Shown piece by piece: positions 7,571-15,618 of a stretch of DNA of 39,847 bases; the first letter of the stretch is position 1; every line of letters begins with the position of its first letter. The DNA lies in the IMG/VR virus record IMGVR_UViG_3300019888_000010, positions 1 through 39,847 of that record. One strand, 5' to 3'. The position numbers and the translations under genes are program-made. Source of the stretch: a virus. The notes beneath the pieces were generated by a model, which was not told the origin of the DNA, ran no database searches, and saw only the letters and a list, made by a program, of their open reading frames with translations.

Positions 7571-7983
7571 TGCCCACACCCGTGTTCAACTCCGTGGTGA
7601 TCACCGCAGCGAACGACCCGCTGACGCCAGTCGTCTGCTACTCGGCCAACCGCACCGAGAACAACTCGGTAGCAGGTCAGATCCAGACGTACGCCAATGG
7701 CCGCCAGCGGGCCGTTTCCCAGATCGGCGTCATCCACCAATTCGTGCTCACGCTGAAAGAGATCAGCGACATCCCTGTCGCGCTCCCCAGCCCCGGAGTA
7801 GGCACAATCAACCCTCTGGAGCTGATTCAGACGGAGTGGCTAGGGGTCCGGATCGTGATCCGGGATCACAAGGGCAGGTATTTCGAGGGCGTCTATTTCG
7901 GCGCCGGTATCGCCGAACGCAAGGCCCCGCACCTGTATGAGATCGCGCTCACGATCAATGAACTCACGCCGGCAGGCCCGTGA
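7570..7983 (+). CDS. Minor tail protein (tail tip, small)
   Basis: This encodes 137 residues; the ATG overlaps the tape-measure stop (TGATG) and is preferred over an in-frame GTG three bases upstream. The protein is beta-rich ('ELIQTEWLGVRIVIRDHKGRYFEGVYFGAGI'). It has no recognised catalytic motif. Its position directly after the tape measure is where distal tail or tail-tip proteins lie, but it is short for a classic Dit protein. It overlaps the next gene by one base. Function is inferred from position only. Confidence 0.7.
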   Translation: MPTPVFNSVVITAANDPLTPVVCYSANRTENNSVAGQIQTYANGRQRAVSQIGVIHQFVLTLKEISDIPVALPSPGVGTINPLELIQTEWLGVRIVIRDHKGRYFEGVYFGAGIAERKAPHLYEIALTINELTPAGP

Positions 7984-9113
7984 TGCAGCCACGTACGGAC
8001 GCGCTCTACCGCCCCGGCCTGACCAACACCGACGTGTTCAACCTGATCACCGCGTCCAACCTGTGGGTGGGATCTGGTTGTGAACTGGTAACTCGCAACC
8101 TGGACGTGGTCGCGGATATCAGTGACGGTTTCGCGGGCGGGACGATACGACGGGGCAACCTGGACACCATCCACGGGACCTGCGATGTGACCCTGGAGAC
8201 GGAACTGGACTGGGGGACGGCCCTCATCCGGCCGTACGTCGTCCTGAAGGTCCCCGGCCCCGGCGGGCTGACGGGGCGGTTCAACCAGGGCGCCTATTTC
8301 ACCTCCACCCCGCAGTACGTCGCCGGCACCACCCCGCGCCAATTCTCCGTGCAGGGTTACGACCAGCTGGAGGCCCTCACCAGCCCCGTGGGCGACTCGT
8401 ACGTGTCGCCCGCTGGTGTCACCTACCTGTCGGTGATCCAGTCGATTCTGGTCGCCCAGGGCTACACCCAGTACGTGTTGGACCCGGCGCGGGCGGGCAC
8501 GATCATCAATCAGCCGCGCGCGTGGCCCATCGACCAGAATACGACCTGGCTGAGCATCATTAACGACCTGTTGGCGGCCATCGGATATCAGGGCCTGTGG
8601 GCTGACTGGGACGGCCGACTGCGGGCCAACCCGTACACGCCGCCGTCCGGCCGGGCGAGTGAGTGGTTCTACGACACCACCCAGTCCGACACGATTATGG
8701 ACACCCGCAAACGCAGCTTTGACTACTTCGCCGCACCCAACCGGTGGGTGTCCATTCGCAGCAACATCGGTGACGGCGTCGTCCCAGTTGAGGGAAACGG
8801 CGTGTACACGTTCATCAACCAGTCCGATGGCAAGACCAGCGTCGACGCACGCGGCCGGGTGATCACCAAGGTGCTGAGCATCGACGCGGCCGACCAGTCG
8901 GCGCTCCAGACAACGGCGTCTGTCACGATCAACGCTGACCTGCGTATCGACCAGGTTTTCGACGTGACGACGGGCATCAACCCGCTGCACTGGCATTTCG
9001 ATCGTGTCACTCTGGCTGACTCCGAATTCGGGGCGGCTGTCGAGCTTCAGGAAACCTCGTGGACCCTCGCTCTCAGTGGCGGGTCGATGAGTCATTCCTG
9101 GACGAGTGTTTAG
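7983..9113 (+). CDS. Minor tail protein, probable tail hub component
   Basis: This encodes 376 residues; the ATG overlaps the previous stop. It has a beta-rich N-terminal half ('GTCDVTLETELDWGTALIRPYVVLKV'), a segment 'QFSVQGYDQLEALTSPVGDSYV' and a helical region 'YLSVIQSILVAQGY...TTWLSIINDLLAAIGYQGLWADWDG' that recalls hub proteins (gp27/gpD-like), where this helical part packs between barrel domains. The place in the tail operon supports a baseplate hub role. No enzymatic motif was seen. The call of hub is inference; minor tail protein is firm. Confidence 0.7.
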   Translation: MQPRTDALYRPGLTNTDVFNLITASNLWVGSGCELVTRNLDVVADISDGFAGGTIRRGNLDTIHGTCDVTLETELDWGTALIRPYVVLKVPGPGGLTGRFNQGAYFTSTPQYVAGTTPRQFSVQGYDQLEALTSPVGDSYVSPAGVTYLSVIQSILVAQGYTQYVLDPARAGTIINQPRAWPIDQNTTWLSIINDLLAAIGYQGLWADWDGRLRANPYTPPSGRASEWFYDTTQSDTIMDTRKRSFDYFAAPNRWVSIRSNIGDGVVPVEGNGVYTFINQSDGKTSVDARGRVITKVLSIDAADQSALQTTASVTINADLRIDQVFDVTTGINPLHWHFDRVTLADSEFGAAVELQETSWTLALSGGSMSHSWTSV

Positions 9114-9122
9114 GGGCTGGGG

Positions 9123-9872
9123 ATGGCGCTGTCCGATGAGATCTTGCAGACGATTCAGGCGGAGATAGCTTCCCAGCTGCGGCCGACCACCTTCGCAGGC
9201 GCTGTCCTGGACATCAAGCCCGTCACGGTGCTGATCGATGGTTCCTACCAGCCGGTTCCGGTGATGGTGGACGACGAGTACGTTCCGGTGTCCGGCGAGC
9301 GCGTATACGTGATCCAGCTGGGAACGGTGTACGTCCTGGTGGGCAAGATCATCCCGTTCGGTGGACTCACCCGACCCAGCTTGAACGGCGGTTTCGCGTC
9401 GGCGTACGTGAATGGCGATCAGTCTTATCCGGCTGGACTATGGCAATCCCCGCTGTTGGTGACCCCGAACAGTGACCCCGGGTGGACCATCCAGGCTTCC
9501 GCCCCGGGGTATTTTCTCGTCCCCCCGCCCGGCGTCACCGGGATCTGGCGGATGAGCTGTTCCATGCGCTGGGGGACGTCAGCGGCCAGCTTGGCCACGT
9601 CCTGGCGGTGGGTGGAGGGAGTGAGTTTCACCCTTGCTGGTGGCGGATTCTTCACCCGTCAATGTGCGGCTGAAACCCACGGGCATCTCCTGGGGCAGGA
9701 ACAGGATTTGCACGCTATAAGTCCAGAATTCGACATCACCCAGATGAACTACTTCGGTCTGGACTTCAATGCCAGCACTGCCGGCAACACGTCCTATCAG
9801 CAGACTTTTGCCGCTGTCGCTGGATATCACACCACGTATGCCTCATACATCTCAGTCTGGAGGGTCCGCTAA
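9123..9872 (+). CDS. Minor tail protein with C-terminal jelly-roll-like domain
   Basis: This encodes 249 residues. Residues about 15-80 ('VLDIKPVTVLIDGSYQPVPVMVDDEYVPVSGERVYVIQLGTVYVLVGKI') look like a small beta barrel (OB-like) used to attach to the tail hub. The C-terminal half is a run of strands ending 'TTYASYISVWRVR', like the compact beta-sandwich of tail-tip receptor-binding proteins. It precedes and overlaps (TAATG) the large tail fibre gene, as a tip adaptor or receptor-binding protein would. The exact fold is not confirmed. Confidence 0.65.
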   Translation: MALSDEILQTIQAEIASQLRPTTFAGAVLDIKPVTVLIDGSYQPVPVMVDDEYVPVSGERVYVIQLGTVYVLVGKIIPFGGLTRPSLNGGFASAYVNGDQSYPAGLWQSPLLVTPNSDPGWTIQASAPGYFLVPPPGVTGIWRMSCSMRWGTSAASLATSWRWVEGVSFTLAGGGFFTRQCAAETHGHLLGQEQDLHAISPEFDITQMNYFGLDFNASTAGNTSYQQTFAAVAGYHTTYASYISVWRVR

Positions 9873-12013
9873 TGGCCACCATTACCACGACCACAACGGC
9901 CACTCTCCTATCCCCGACCCAGGCGCGCATCGAGCGCTCTCCGGACGGGACGCTGATCGCTGGTATCCGTCGGGCCAACGGCAACCTTGGTTTCTGGTAT
10001 TCGAAAAACAACGGCACGTCCTGGACGGACATGGGTACCGGCAGCGATGTCGCTGGCGGAGCGGCCGCACTGGAATACGCGTTTTTCGTTGACCAGGGCG
10101 GATACATCACCGCCGTATACCGCACGTTCACCTCACTGAAAGACGTTCTGCATTTCAAGTACGGCGCCCCAGCCGGCGCCACCACGTCCTGGAGTTGGTT
10201 CAACGACGTGTCGGTGAACACCCTCTGGAACACGGCCGCCACTGTCGCTGGTGGTGCGTGGCAGGGGCTGGACATCATCACGGTGGCCAACCCGGCCGGG
10301 GGTGCGGCGGCGGCCATGGCGTTCATCATCGCGGGGGCAGGCTCGGACACGGTGGCCGCCGGTTTCGACGGCTTTGTTGCCTGGACCATCACCATGACGA
10401 CGGCCGGCGCGTACGCCGACCGGTCCAGCTCATGGCTGAACTCCGGCGGCGACTACCGCAACCTGGGAGCCAGCCCCGTGCCTGTGCCCTGCTGGCCTTC
10501 CCTGGACTTCAAACACACGGGGGACGGAAAGCACACGTCCGGCACGCTGGACATCGCCCTGGTGGCGATAGCCGGAGACGGCAACACGTACGAGCGCAAC
10601 CGGTTCGTCTGGAACGGGTCCGGGTTCACCTCGTTTTTCGCCTATGTCACCACCGGCACGGCGTACGGGCAGCCGACCAACCCTGCGAACCAGGTTCGCA
10701 GGCAGTGCCGGATTGACGGGCAGGGGCGGCTGCTCATTCCCCAGCTCACCGGTTCGGACACGATGGTGGTCATCGAGTTTGACTCGTCGTACACCACCCG
10801 AACCACTCGAACCTGTTTGCCTCACCCAAAAGGCGTGGTCGTGTCATCTGCGTTGACGTACGACACGAACGGGAACATCTACCTGTTCGCGGTGGGCACG
10901 ACGGACAACACGCTCTATTCATCGACGTATGCCAGGGCGGCGAACACCTGGGGAGCTTGGGCCGTCGTCAACGCCACCGTGTTGACCAATTCCGCCTCGT
11001 ACGCGGTGCGGCGGGGGACGCTGGGTAGCCGGCTGGACTCGATGACGCAGACGGCTACGGGCACCTTCACCCTCGCCCACCAGACCACGCTGATCACTGG
11101 CAACCCGCTGGCACCGACCTGGAACGGGCCGCCGAACAACAGCGCTCAGAACGTGTCGGCCGCCCTGTTGCTGGACTGGAACTTCATTGACCCCGATCCG
11201 TCGGACACCCAAGGCTCGTACGCGGTGAGCCGGCAGATCGGGGCTGGGGCGTTGGCCTACTGGCGTGCGTCCGACTCGACGTGGCAACCGGCCGAGGTCC
11301 AGAACACCAGCACGGTCGACCAGCTGTCGCTGGCTTCCGGATGGGCGGCCGCTACGGACGCGAACTACACGTTCAAGGCCAAGGTGTGGGATTCCACGGG
11401 GCTCCCCAGCGCCTACTCAACGGGTCTGGTGATCACGCCGTCGGCTCTGGTGAACCCGACGGTGACCGCACCGACCCCGGCCCAGGTAGTCGCCTCCACC
11501 TCCATCAACGTGACTTGGACGGTGGCCGAACAGACCGCCTACACGTTGCTGGTAGAGCTGAACACGGGCGGCGTGTTCACCACGTTGTTCAACGGGGTCG
11601 GGACGACGGGGCTGTCCCGGCTGGTGTCCGGGCTGACCAACGGCAGCGCGTACCGGCTGACGCTGACCACCAAGAACAACGAGGGGCTTGCCTCGACGCC
11701 GGTCCAGGTGTCGTTCACGGCGGCGTTCACCCCGCCATCGACGCCGACAGTAACTTTTCCTGTTATGGCCAGTTTGTACAAATACGTCGTTGGCGTCACG
11801 GTGGCCAATCCGGCCGGCTCGCCCGTCCCCGTGTCCAACACCATCGAGCGCCGGACCGGCACCGATGACACCACGATCGTGCTGCTGAGCAGCAACGTTG
11901 CGGTGAACGGGACGTACTATGACGCGACCGTCCGGTCCGGGACGACGTATCAGTACCGGGCCACCGCGTTCACCGCCGCCGGCGCGTCCGCCGTCGGCGC
12001 CTGGACAGCCTGA
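9872..12013 (+). CDS. Large tail fibre: propeller-like N-terminal part plus Fn3-like modules
   Basis: This encodes 713 residues. Residues 1-400 are beta-rich and contain a sialidase-type Asp-box pattern (SKNNGTSW, residues 44-51) near the start, suggesting a beta-propeller. Only one clear Asp-box is visible and no catalytic sialidase residues were identified, so binding rather than cleavage is likely. Residues about 415-713 hold fibronectin-III/Ig-like modules (for example 'TSINVTWTVAEQTAYTLLVEL' and 'GLTNGSAYRLTLTTKNNEGL'). Such proteins bind host surface sugars at the tail tip. It is the last gene of the tail operon; the next gene has its own likely promoter. Confidence 0.75.
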   Translation: MATITTTTTATLLSPTQARIERSPDGTLIAGIRRANGNLGFWYSKNNGTSWTDMGTGSDVAGGAAALEYAFFVDQGGYITAVYRTFTSLKDVLHFKYGAPAGATTSWSWFNDVSVNTLWNTAATVAGGAWQGLDIITVANPAGGAAAAMAFIIAGAGSDTVAAGFDGFVAWTITMTTAGAYADRSSSWLNSGGDYRNLGASPVPVPCWPSLDFKHTGDGKHTSGTLDIALVAIAGDGNTYERNRFVWNGSGFTSFFAYVTTGTAYGQPTNPANQVRRQCRIDGQGRLLIPQLTGSDTMVVIEFDSSYTTRTTRTCLPHPKGVVVSSALTYDTNGNIYLFAVGTTDNTLYSSTYARAANTWGAWAVVNATVLTNSASYAVRRGTLGSRLDSMTQTATGTFTLAHQTTLITGNPLAPTWNGPPNNSAQNVSAALLLDWNFIDPDPSDTQGSYAVSRQIGAGALAYWRASDSTWQPAEVQNTSTVDQLSLASGWAAATDANYTFKAKVWDSTGLPSAYSTGLVITPSALVNPTVTAPTPAQVVASTSINVTWTVAEQTAYTLLVELNTGGVFTTLFNGVGTTGLSRLVSGLTNGSAYRLTLTTKNNEGLASTPVQVSFTAAFTPPSTPTVTFPVMASLYKYVVGVTVANPAGSPVPVSNTIERRTGTDDTTIVLLSSNVAVNGTYYDATVRSGTTYQYRATAFTAAGASAVGAWTA

Positions 12014-12039
12014 CGGAAGATCTTTTGTCAGGTTACGAT
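12010..12039 (+). promoter_or_regulatory. Possible promoter before the lysis-region genes
   Basis: CTGACG at 12010-12015 and TACGAT at 12034-12039 are separated by 18 bp, resembling -35 and -10 boxes of the main vegetative sigma factor. A GGGGGTGAGC ribosome site follows before the ATG at 12071. The -35 box overlaps the stop of the tail fibre gene. The match is moderate and untested. Confidence 0.35.
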
Positions 12040-12070
12040 GCGTGCTACGGGCATTAACAGGGGGTGAGCA

Positions 12071-12445
12071 ATGACAGAGCCGAGTAATGCGGAGCTGGCT
12101 GCACGCGTACAAGACCTGAAGACCGACAACCGATCATATTTTGATCGATTGGAGATAGCACTTTCCAAGGCTGTCAACAATGACGTGTACACGCTCCAGG
12201 TTTCGGAGCTGTCAAAGAACATTGGGAATTTGGCCAATGCTTTAGACGCTGAGCGCAGGGAAAGAAAACAGGACAAGAAAGATTCTGACAAAGCCATAAG
12301 CGAGATGATCAAGGCTCAAAAGGACTTCCAGGAGGAGACGGCCCGCAAACGAGCGGCTACGCTGCGGTGGGTAGTGGCAACTGTCCTGTTGCCGGTGGCG
12401 CTGTTCGCCGCTCAGCTGTACGCGGCGTTCAAGGGGGTTAGTTGA
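12071..12445 (+). CDS. Coiled-coil protein with C-terminal membrane segment (holin-like or lysis accessory)
   Basis: This encodes 124 residues. Residues about 5-95 are charged and predicted helical ('[24 protein letters not shown]...[27 protein letters not shown]'), a probable coiled coil. A single membrane segment ('[21 protein letters not shown]', residues about 99-119) lies at the C-terminus. Such small tail-anchored proteins next to lysis genes are often annotated as holins or antiholins in actinophages. The stop overlaps the next ATG by one base. Local base composition is a little more A/T-rich than its neighbours. Function is inferred. Confidence 0.6.
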   Translation: MTEPSNAELAARVQDLKTDNRSYFDRLEIALSKAVNNDVYTLQVSELSKNIGNLANALDAERRERKQDKKDSDKAISEMIKAQKDFQEETARKRAATLRWVVATVLLPVALFAAQLYAAFKGVS

Positions 12446-13161
12446 TGTTCCGCAACGAGCGCGTACGCAGCGTCCTTTTCGCTCTCGGTGCTCTGGCCGG
12501 CGTCTGCGTGCTCGCCTGGGTGTTTTTCGGCCAGCTGGAAACCAACGCCCAGAACCGGGCGCTGCACGACGGCTATGGCCAGCTCTACCAGCAGGTGCAA
12601 CAGCTGGGCGAGACACCCGTCGCTCCCCCGCCCGCCAGCGTCCTTCAGAAGCCGTCCATCGTAGCCACGCCGGTCCCTGGCGAGAACGGCCAGCCGGGGA
12701 CTAATGGTCAGGTGGGAGCTTCAGGACCTGCTGGTGTCGCTGGTTCCCCCGGGCCGGCGGGATCGCCCGGACCGCAAGGTATCCAGGGTGCCCAGGGCGA
12801 TCAGGGTGATCCTGGACCGACGGGGACGCCTGGACCGCAAGGCCTTCAGGGCAGCACCGGCCCGCCGGGCGACACGGGCGGGACGGGCCCGGCCGGGGCC
12901 AGCTGCCCGGACGGTTACACGTTCCAGTCCGAGACGGTGAACGGGAACCCGGCCATGATCTGCGAGGTCACCCCGACACCCTCGCCGTCGGCGGCCCCGC
13001 TGAGTGCCCGCCGTACGGCCGTCAAACCGCCGGCGGTTACGCCGACACCCGCTCGTACCCCCGCAGCGCTCCCAGACCCTCCAGCGCCGGCTGGGGGCCA
13101 GGACGGCGTGCTCCCGTTGCTGATGAACGTGATGGGCCTCTACCCGCTGCGCCGGTCGTAG
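12445..13161 (+). CDS. Membrane-anchored collagen-like protein
   Basis: This encodes 238 residues from an ATG overlapping the previous stop (TGATG); AAGGGGG lies upstream. Residues about 9-29 form a membrane segment ('[20 protein letters not shown]') at the N-terminus. Residues 79-153 are 25 uninterrupted Gly-X-Y triplets, a collagen-like triple-helix stretch. A short domain with two Cys ('[23 protein letters not shown]') and a Pro/Thr/Ala-rich tail follow. Collagen-like segments occur in phage fibres, but the membrane anchor and place in the lysis region point to an envelope protein, perhaps a spanin-like or trimeric lysis accessory. Its job is unknown. Confidence 0.7.
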   Translation: MFRNERVRSVLFALGALAGVCVLAWVFFGQLETNAQNRALHDGYGQLYQQVQQLGETPVAPPPASVLQKPSIVATPVPGENGQPGTNGQVGASGPAGVAGSPGPAGSPGPQGIQGAQGDQGDPGPTGTPGPQGLQGSTGPPGDTGGTGPAGASCPDGYTFQSETVNGNPAMICEVTPTPSPSAAPLSARRTAVKPPAVTPTPARTPAALPDPPAPAGGQDGVLPLLMNVMGLYPLRRS

Positions 13162-13163
13162 GA

Positions 13164-13198
13164 CCCCGGCCCCAACACGGGGGCGAGCGGGGCCGGGG
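13164..13198 (+). terminator. GC-rich hairpin after the rightward late operon
   Basis: A perfect 10-bp stem (13164-13173 with 13189-13198) with a 15-nt loop begins three bases after the stop at 13161. With the larger hairpin that follows it separates convergent operons. Confidence 0.5.
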
Positions 13199-13220
13199 CG
13201 GATACCAATCGTAGGACACG

Positions 13221-13259
13221 GCAACGGCCCATGCTGGATTGCTCAGCATGGGCCGTTGC
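13221..13259. terminator. Strong bidirectional terminator between convergent operons
   Basis: A perfect 16-bp stem (13221-13236 with 13244-13259) with a 7-nt loop lies between the rightward gene ending at 13161 and the leftward gene ending at 13281. Its position between two converging transcripts is what a bidirectional terminator needs. Confidence 0.75.
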
Positions 13260-13280
13260 GGTTACCAGGGCCTGTTCAGA

Positions 13281-13544
13281 CTACGGCAGGGTTACCTGAC
13301 CCTGCCCGCCCGGCAGATCCTTCACCGGAGTGACCTTCCCGCGTGCGATGTAGCCGACCACGACCGGGAGCACCGTCGCCACCATGCCGGCTACCGCCGT
13401 CACGACCAGCGCGGCGCTGTCCCCCAGCCCCGCCGGTACCACCACGCCGAACGTGACCACCAGGGCCAACACGGCGTTGATCACGCCAACGACCGCTCCG
13501 CCGACGAGAACCGGCTCCGGAGTCTTTCCTACAGGCACCGTCAT
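13281..13544 (-). CDS. Holin-like two-TM membrane protein
   Basis: This encodes 87 residues. Two hydrophobic helices are visible: residues about 12-38 ('VLVGGAVVGVINAVLALVVTFGVVV') and about 44-66 ('AALVVTAVAGMVATVLPVVVGYI'), followed by a short charged tail ('ARGKVTPVKDL'). This size and layout match actinophage holins that form the membrane holes through which the endolysin passes. It lies directly downstream of the endolysin gene on the same strand. GAAAGGGGGCAACC precedes the ATG. The family call is by topology and neighbourhood. Confidence 0.75.
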   Translation of the reverse strand: MTVPVGKTPEPVLVGGAVVGVINAVLALVVTFGVVVPAGLGDSAALVVTAVAGMVATVLPVVVGYIARGKVTPVKDLPGGQGQVTLP

Positions 13545-13597
13545 GGTTGCCCCCTTTCGTCAGCGGGCCGATCCCGCTGAAGTGAGTATGCACGCGG

Positions 13598-14539
13598 CTA
13601 CGCCGCGCGGCCGGCCAGCTTCCGCCATCCGGTGGACGCGCCGGTCGTTGGTAGAAGCAGCATGTACGGCGCACCAAAGTCGGACGCCAGGGTGGACTTG
13701 CCGTAGAACTGCAGGGTCTTGTCCGGCAGCACGGTCAAGCTGACGGGGCCGGCGCTGGTCCCGCCCATCGGCTGGACCGTCAGACCGGCGGCCGGGGCCG
13801 TGGTGAGCGCGTTCGGGATGTGCAGCATCTGGACGCCCCGGTTGGAATCCCGGACGCCGGCCAGCAGACCACCGTTCCAGTTCACCAGCGACATCCCCGG
13901 CGCGTAAGCCTTGGAGGTCGAGAGGGTGGTGTACGTCTTGCCCCTGTCGAACGACAGGACCGGGTGCCCATTCACGTCGATGTAGCCGAGCACGTCCCTG
14001 CCGTCCGGGGTGACGATGCTGTCCATACGGGAATCTCCTGTGTCGCTGTTGGCCCTGGGGTCGAACGTGACCGGGTTGGGCATGCCGGCGCGCACCCAGG
14101 CGATGAAGTCCTGGATGATCGTGACGTGCTTGTGCTCGGCCGAGTTCTGGAAGCTGAAGTGCATGTGATCGGTGCCGTCCGGGCCGACCTGATCGCGTAA
14201 CCCGTACTGCGGCCGCACGTCGTTGAGAACGTCCCCCGTGATGATGTAGAGGACCACGTAGAACTCCCAGGTGTGCGCTCGCAGACGCGGGAGGATGTAG
14301 CGGCGTAGCAGGGCCGGGGTGATGCGGACGCCGTTGATGGTCGGCCCCCAGCCCACGTCGATGGCGTTCACCCACCCGTAGTGGCCGGTGCACGACCACG
14401 GGACGTGGTCACCACAACCGGCCTGGTGCGACAGGTCGCCAATGATGCCAAGGTTTTCGATACCCGCCACCTTCATCTGGGCGGACATGTCCAGGCACGG
14501 CTGGGCGATCTGGTAGGACACGCCATTAATGACCGGCAT
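13598..14539 (-). CDS. Endolysin, metallopeptidase type (M15/LAS-like) with C-terminal domain
   Basis: This encodes 313 residues from the ATG at 14539, chosen because AGGAGG lies directly upstream; the open frame further upstream is a shadow of the 14526-14702 gene. The N-terminal domain has 'GDLSHQAGCGDHVPW' (H38, H45), 'GWVNAIDVG' (D61) and 'GTDHMHFSF' (H125, H127), the His-Asp-His layout of zinc peptidases that cut peptidoglycan stem peptides. Residues about 165-310 form a second, beta-rich domain ('IVTPDGRDVLGYIDVNGHPVLSFDRGKTYTT') that probably binds the cell wall. The holin-like gene is next in the same direction. The exact bond cut is not known. Confidence 0.8.
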   Translation of the reverse strand: MPVINGVSYQIAQPCLDMSAQMKVAGIENLGIIGDLSHQAGCGDHVPWSCTGHYGWVNAIDVGWGPTINGVRITPALLRRYILPRLRAHTWEFYVVLYIITGDVLNDVRPQYGLRDQVGPDGTDHMHFSFQNSAEHKHVTIIQDFIAWVRAGMPNPVTFDPRANSDTGDSRMDSIVTPDGRDVLGYIDVNGHPVLSFDRGKTYTTLSTSKAYAPGMSLVNWNGGLLAGVRDSNRGVQMLHIPNALTTAPAAGLTVQPMGGTSAGPVSLTVLPDKTLQFYGKSTLASDFGAPYMLLLPTTGASTGWRKLAGRAA

Positions 14540-14702
14540 CGGTGGGGCCCTCCTGAATCCGGTGGTCGGAGTCGTGCAGAGCCATGCTGAACTGCACGGA
14601 GGGCGTACGGGCCGGACAGGTGGCGGTGGGGACCTCGTCACCGTCGTCCCAGTCAGGGCCGTCGTACGGCGGCGGCTGGGGGATGTCTTGCGGGTCGGTC
14701 AT
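14526..14702 (-). CDS. 58-residue acidic hypothetical protein overlapping the endolysin start
   Basis: The ATG at 14702 has AGAAAGG upstream. The peptide begins 'MTDPQDIPQPPPYDGPDWDDGDEVP', rich in Pro and Asp, and ends 'HDSDHRIQEGPTDAGH'. It overlaps the first 14 bases of the endolysin gene in another frame. No family is recognised. It may be a small lysis-cassette or late-control protein, or a translated leader that couples to the endolysin. Confidence 0.5.
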   Translation of the reverse strand: MTDPQDIPQPPPYDGPDWDDGDEVPTATCPARTPSVQFSMALHDSDHRIQEGPTDAGH

Positions 14703-14732
14703 GGGGAGCCTTTCTGTGTCGGGAAACAGAAT

Positions 14733-14766
14733 GGCTCCCGCGAGGATTACCGTCCTCACGGGAGCC
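14733..14766 (-). terminator. Long hairpin downstream of the tRNA-like element
   Basis: An 8-bp stem (14733-14740 with 14759-14766) is extended by five more pairs after one mismatch, with a 6-nt loop. On the - strand it lies after the tRNA-like element and before the 58-residue gene. It may terminate or process the leftward early transcript. Confidence 0.55.
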
Positions 14767-14826
14767 GTTGTCGGTGGCGGTAACCACCTGCCGATCCTCC
14801 GGTAAACAGCCTTGCGGATCGGTTTG

Positions 14827-14897
14827 TGGAGCTGGGCGGAATCGAACCGCCTCGACGGTGTCCGGGTGCACCCGTAACCGACCAATCCATTAGCCCC
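14827..14897 (-). tRNA. tRNA-like element with irregular anticodon arm
   Basis: Read on the - strand, this 71-nt element has a perfect 5-bp T stem with a canonical TTCGATT loop, an acceptor stem with six of seven pairs (GGGGCTA against CAGCTCC, one G-T and one terminal mismatch), T8, A14 and GG in the D loop, and discriminator A; CCA is not encoded. The anticodon arm does not fold normally: the best stem is four pairs (GGTG with CACC) around an 8-nt loop CACCCGGA with no T at position 33. The D stem is also weak. An amino acid cannot be assigned. It may be a degenerate or unusual phage tRNA, or a tRNA mimic. Confidence 0.45.
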
Positions 14898-14901
14898 TGA
14901 A

Positions 14902-14938
14902 ACCACCGGCTGCCACTTCCCAGAAAACAGCCGGTGGT
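14902..14938 (-). terminator. Hairpin between the 138-residue gene and the tRNA-like element
   Basis: An 11-bp perfect stem (14902-14912 with 14928-14938) with a 15-nt loop starts 11 bases after the stop of the leftward gene at 14950. It could be a terminator or the upstream processing signal for the tRNA-like element. Confidence 0.5.
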
Positions 14939-14949
14939 CGTCACAGATG

Positions 14950-15366
14950 TTACTCGGTCGCGAACGGATCGGCCGGCGCCGGCTGCTTCGCCAGATACGC
15001 GCGAGCGATCGCCTTGTCCGCGTCGTCCGGCGTGTTGAACACCCACACCGGTTTGGCGTTCTTGGACTTGTCCTTCTGGTTAGGGACGGTGCCCAGGCGG
15101 CCGAGCGTCATGTTCACCTCACGGCCGATGTTCTTTTTGAACATCGGGACCAGCCGCTGTGCGAAAATGCGGGTGCACTGGAACTCCCGACCCGCTTCGC
15201 TGCCGGTGAGCATCACCGCGTCCACGTCGATGGCGGCGGTTTTTCCGTGCACGGTGGTCAGTTCCGCGTGGTACTCGGTGGGCGTGACGAGGAACAGCTC
15301 ACCCACGAAGTCGGGATCGCAGATTGTCTCGAAACTGTTCTGTGGGTCGGCAAACGGGTCGGTCAT
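14950..15366 (-). CDS. Conserved-type hypothetical protein, possible nucleic-acid-binding beta barrel
   Basis: This encodes 138 residues; AACGAAAGGC precedes the ATG. The central region ('GELFLVTPTEYHAELTTVHGKTAAIDVDAVMLTG', 'RIFAQRLVPMFKKNIGREVNMTLGRLGTVPN') is strand-rich, and the C-terminus has 'PVWVFNTPDDADKAIARAYLAKQ'. Proteins of this type, with FADP at the start and the W...AD..A..YL ending, are commonly found beside the RecB/Cas4-like nuclease in actinophages. An OB-like single-strand-binding role would fit the replication context but is inference; I cannot name the family with certainty. Confidence 0.65.
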   Translation of the reverse strand: MTDPFADPQNSFETICDPDFVGELFLVTPTEYHAELTTVHGKTAAIDVDAVMLTGSEAGREFQCTRIFAQRLVPMFKKNIGREVNMTLGRLGTVPNQKDKSKNAKPVWVFNTPDDADKAIARAYLAKQPAPADPFATE

Positions 15367-15441
15367 GGTCGTGCCTTTCGTTGTGGGGACTGGACTTTCC
15401 TAACAGGTCGTGTCATTTATAGCATGCGCTGTCAAGTCCGG

Positions 15442-15618
15442 CTAGTTCAAATGCCGAAACCCTTTGTGCTGGTGATTCCACATATGCGTGAAAACTCCAC
15501 ACCCAGTGCACAGCCGATACGGGTGGTGATTCCCGCACAGAGGATTCCCACACAGCGACCAGATCACCATCGACGCCGGTTGCGTGCAGTTGTCGCAGCT
15601 CTTCACCAAGGTGATCAT
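15442..15618 (-). CDS. Small zinc-ribbon-like protein
   Basis: This encodes 58 residues starting at the ATG that overlaps the nuclease stop (ATGA, 15615-15618). Cys and His are abundant: 'CDNC' (8-11), 'CGNPLCGNHH' (23-32), 'CTGCGVFTH' (37-45) and 'HQH'. This fits a small two-site zinc-binding protein. Expression is probably coupled to the nuclease gene. Its function is unknown. Confidence 0.6.
   Translation of the reverse strand: MITLVKSCDNCTQPASMVIWSLCGNPLCGNHHPYRLCTGCGVFTHMWNHQHKGFRHLN

Noticed and set aside
7893-9095. Open frame on the - strand (400 codons) opposite the tail hub-like gene, and similar ones at 4703-5952.
   Set aside because: Composition-driven antisense frames; the + strand genes carry family patterns and tight operon spacing.
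12445-13161. Collagen-like protein as a tail fibre.
   Set aside because: It has an N-terminal membrane segment and lies after the tail operon beside lysis genes, so a virion fibre is less likely, though not excluded.
15416-15435. TTGACA and TATAAA on the - strand upstream of the gene starting at 15366.
   Set aside because: The boxes are only 8 bp apart, too close for a -35/-10 pair; either may be part of a real promoter but the pair is not.
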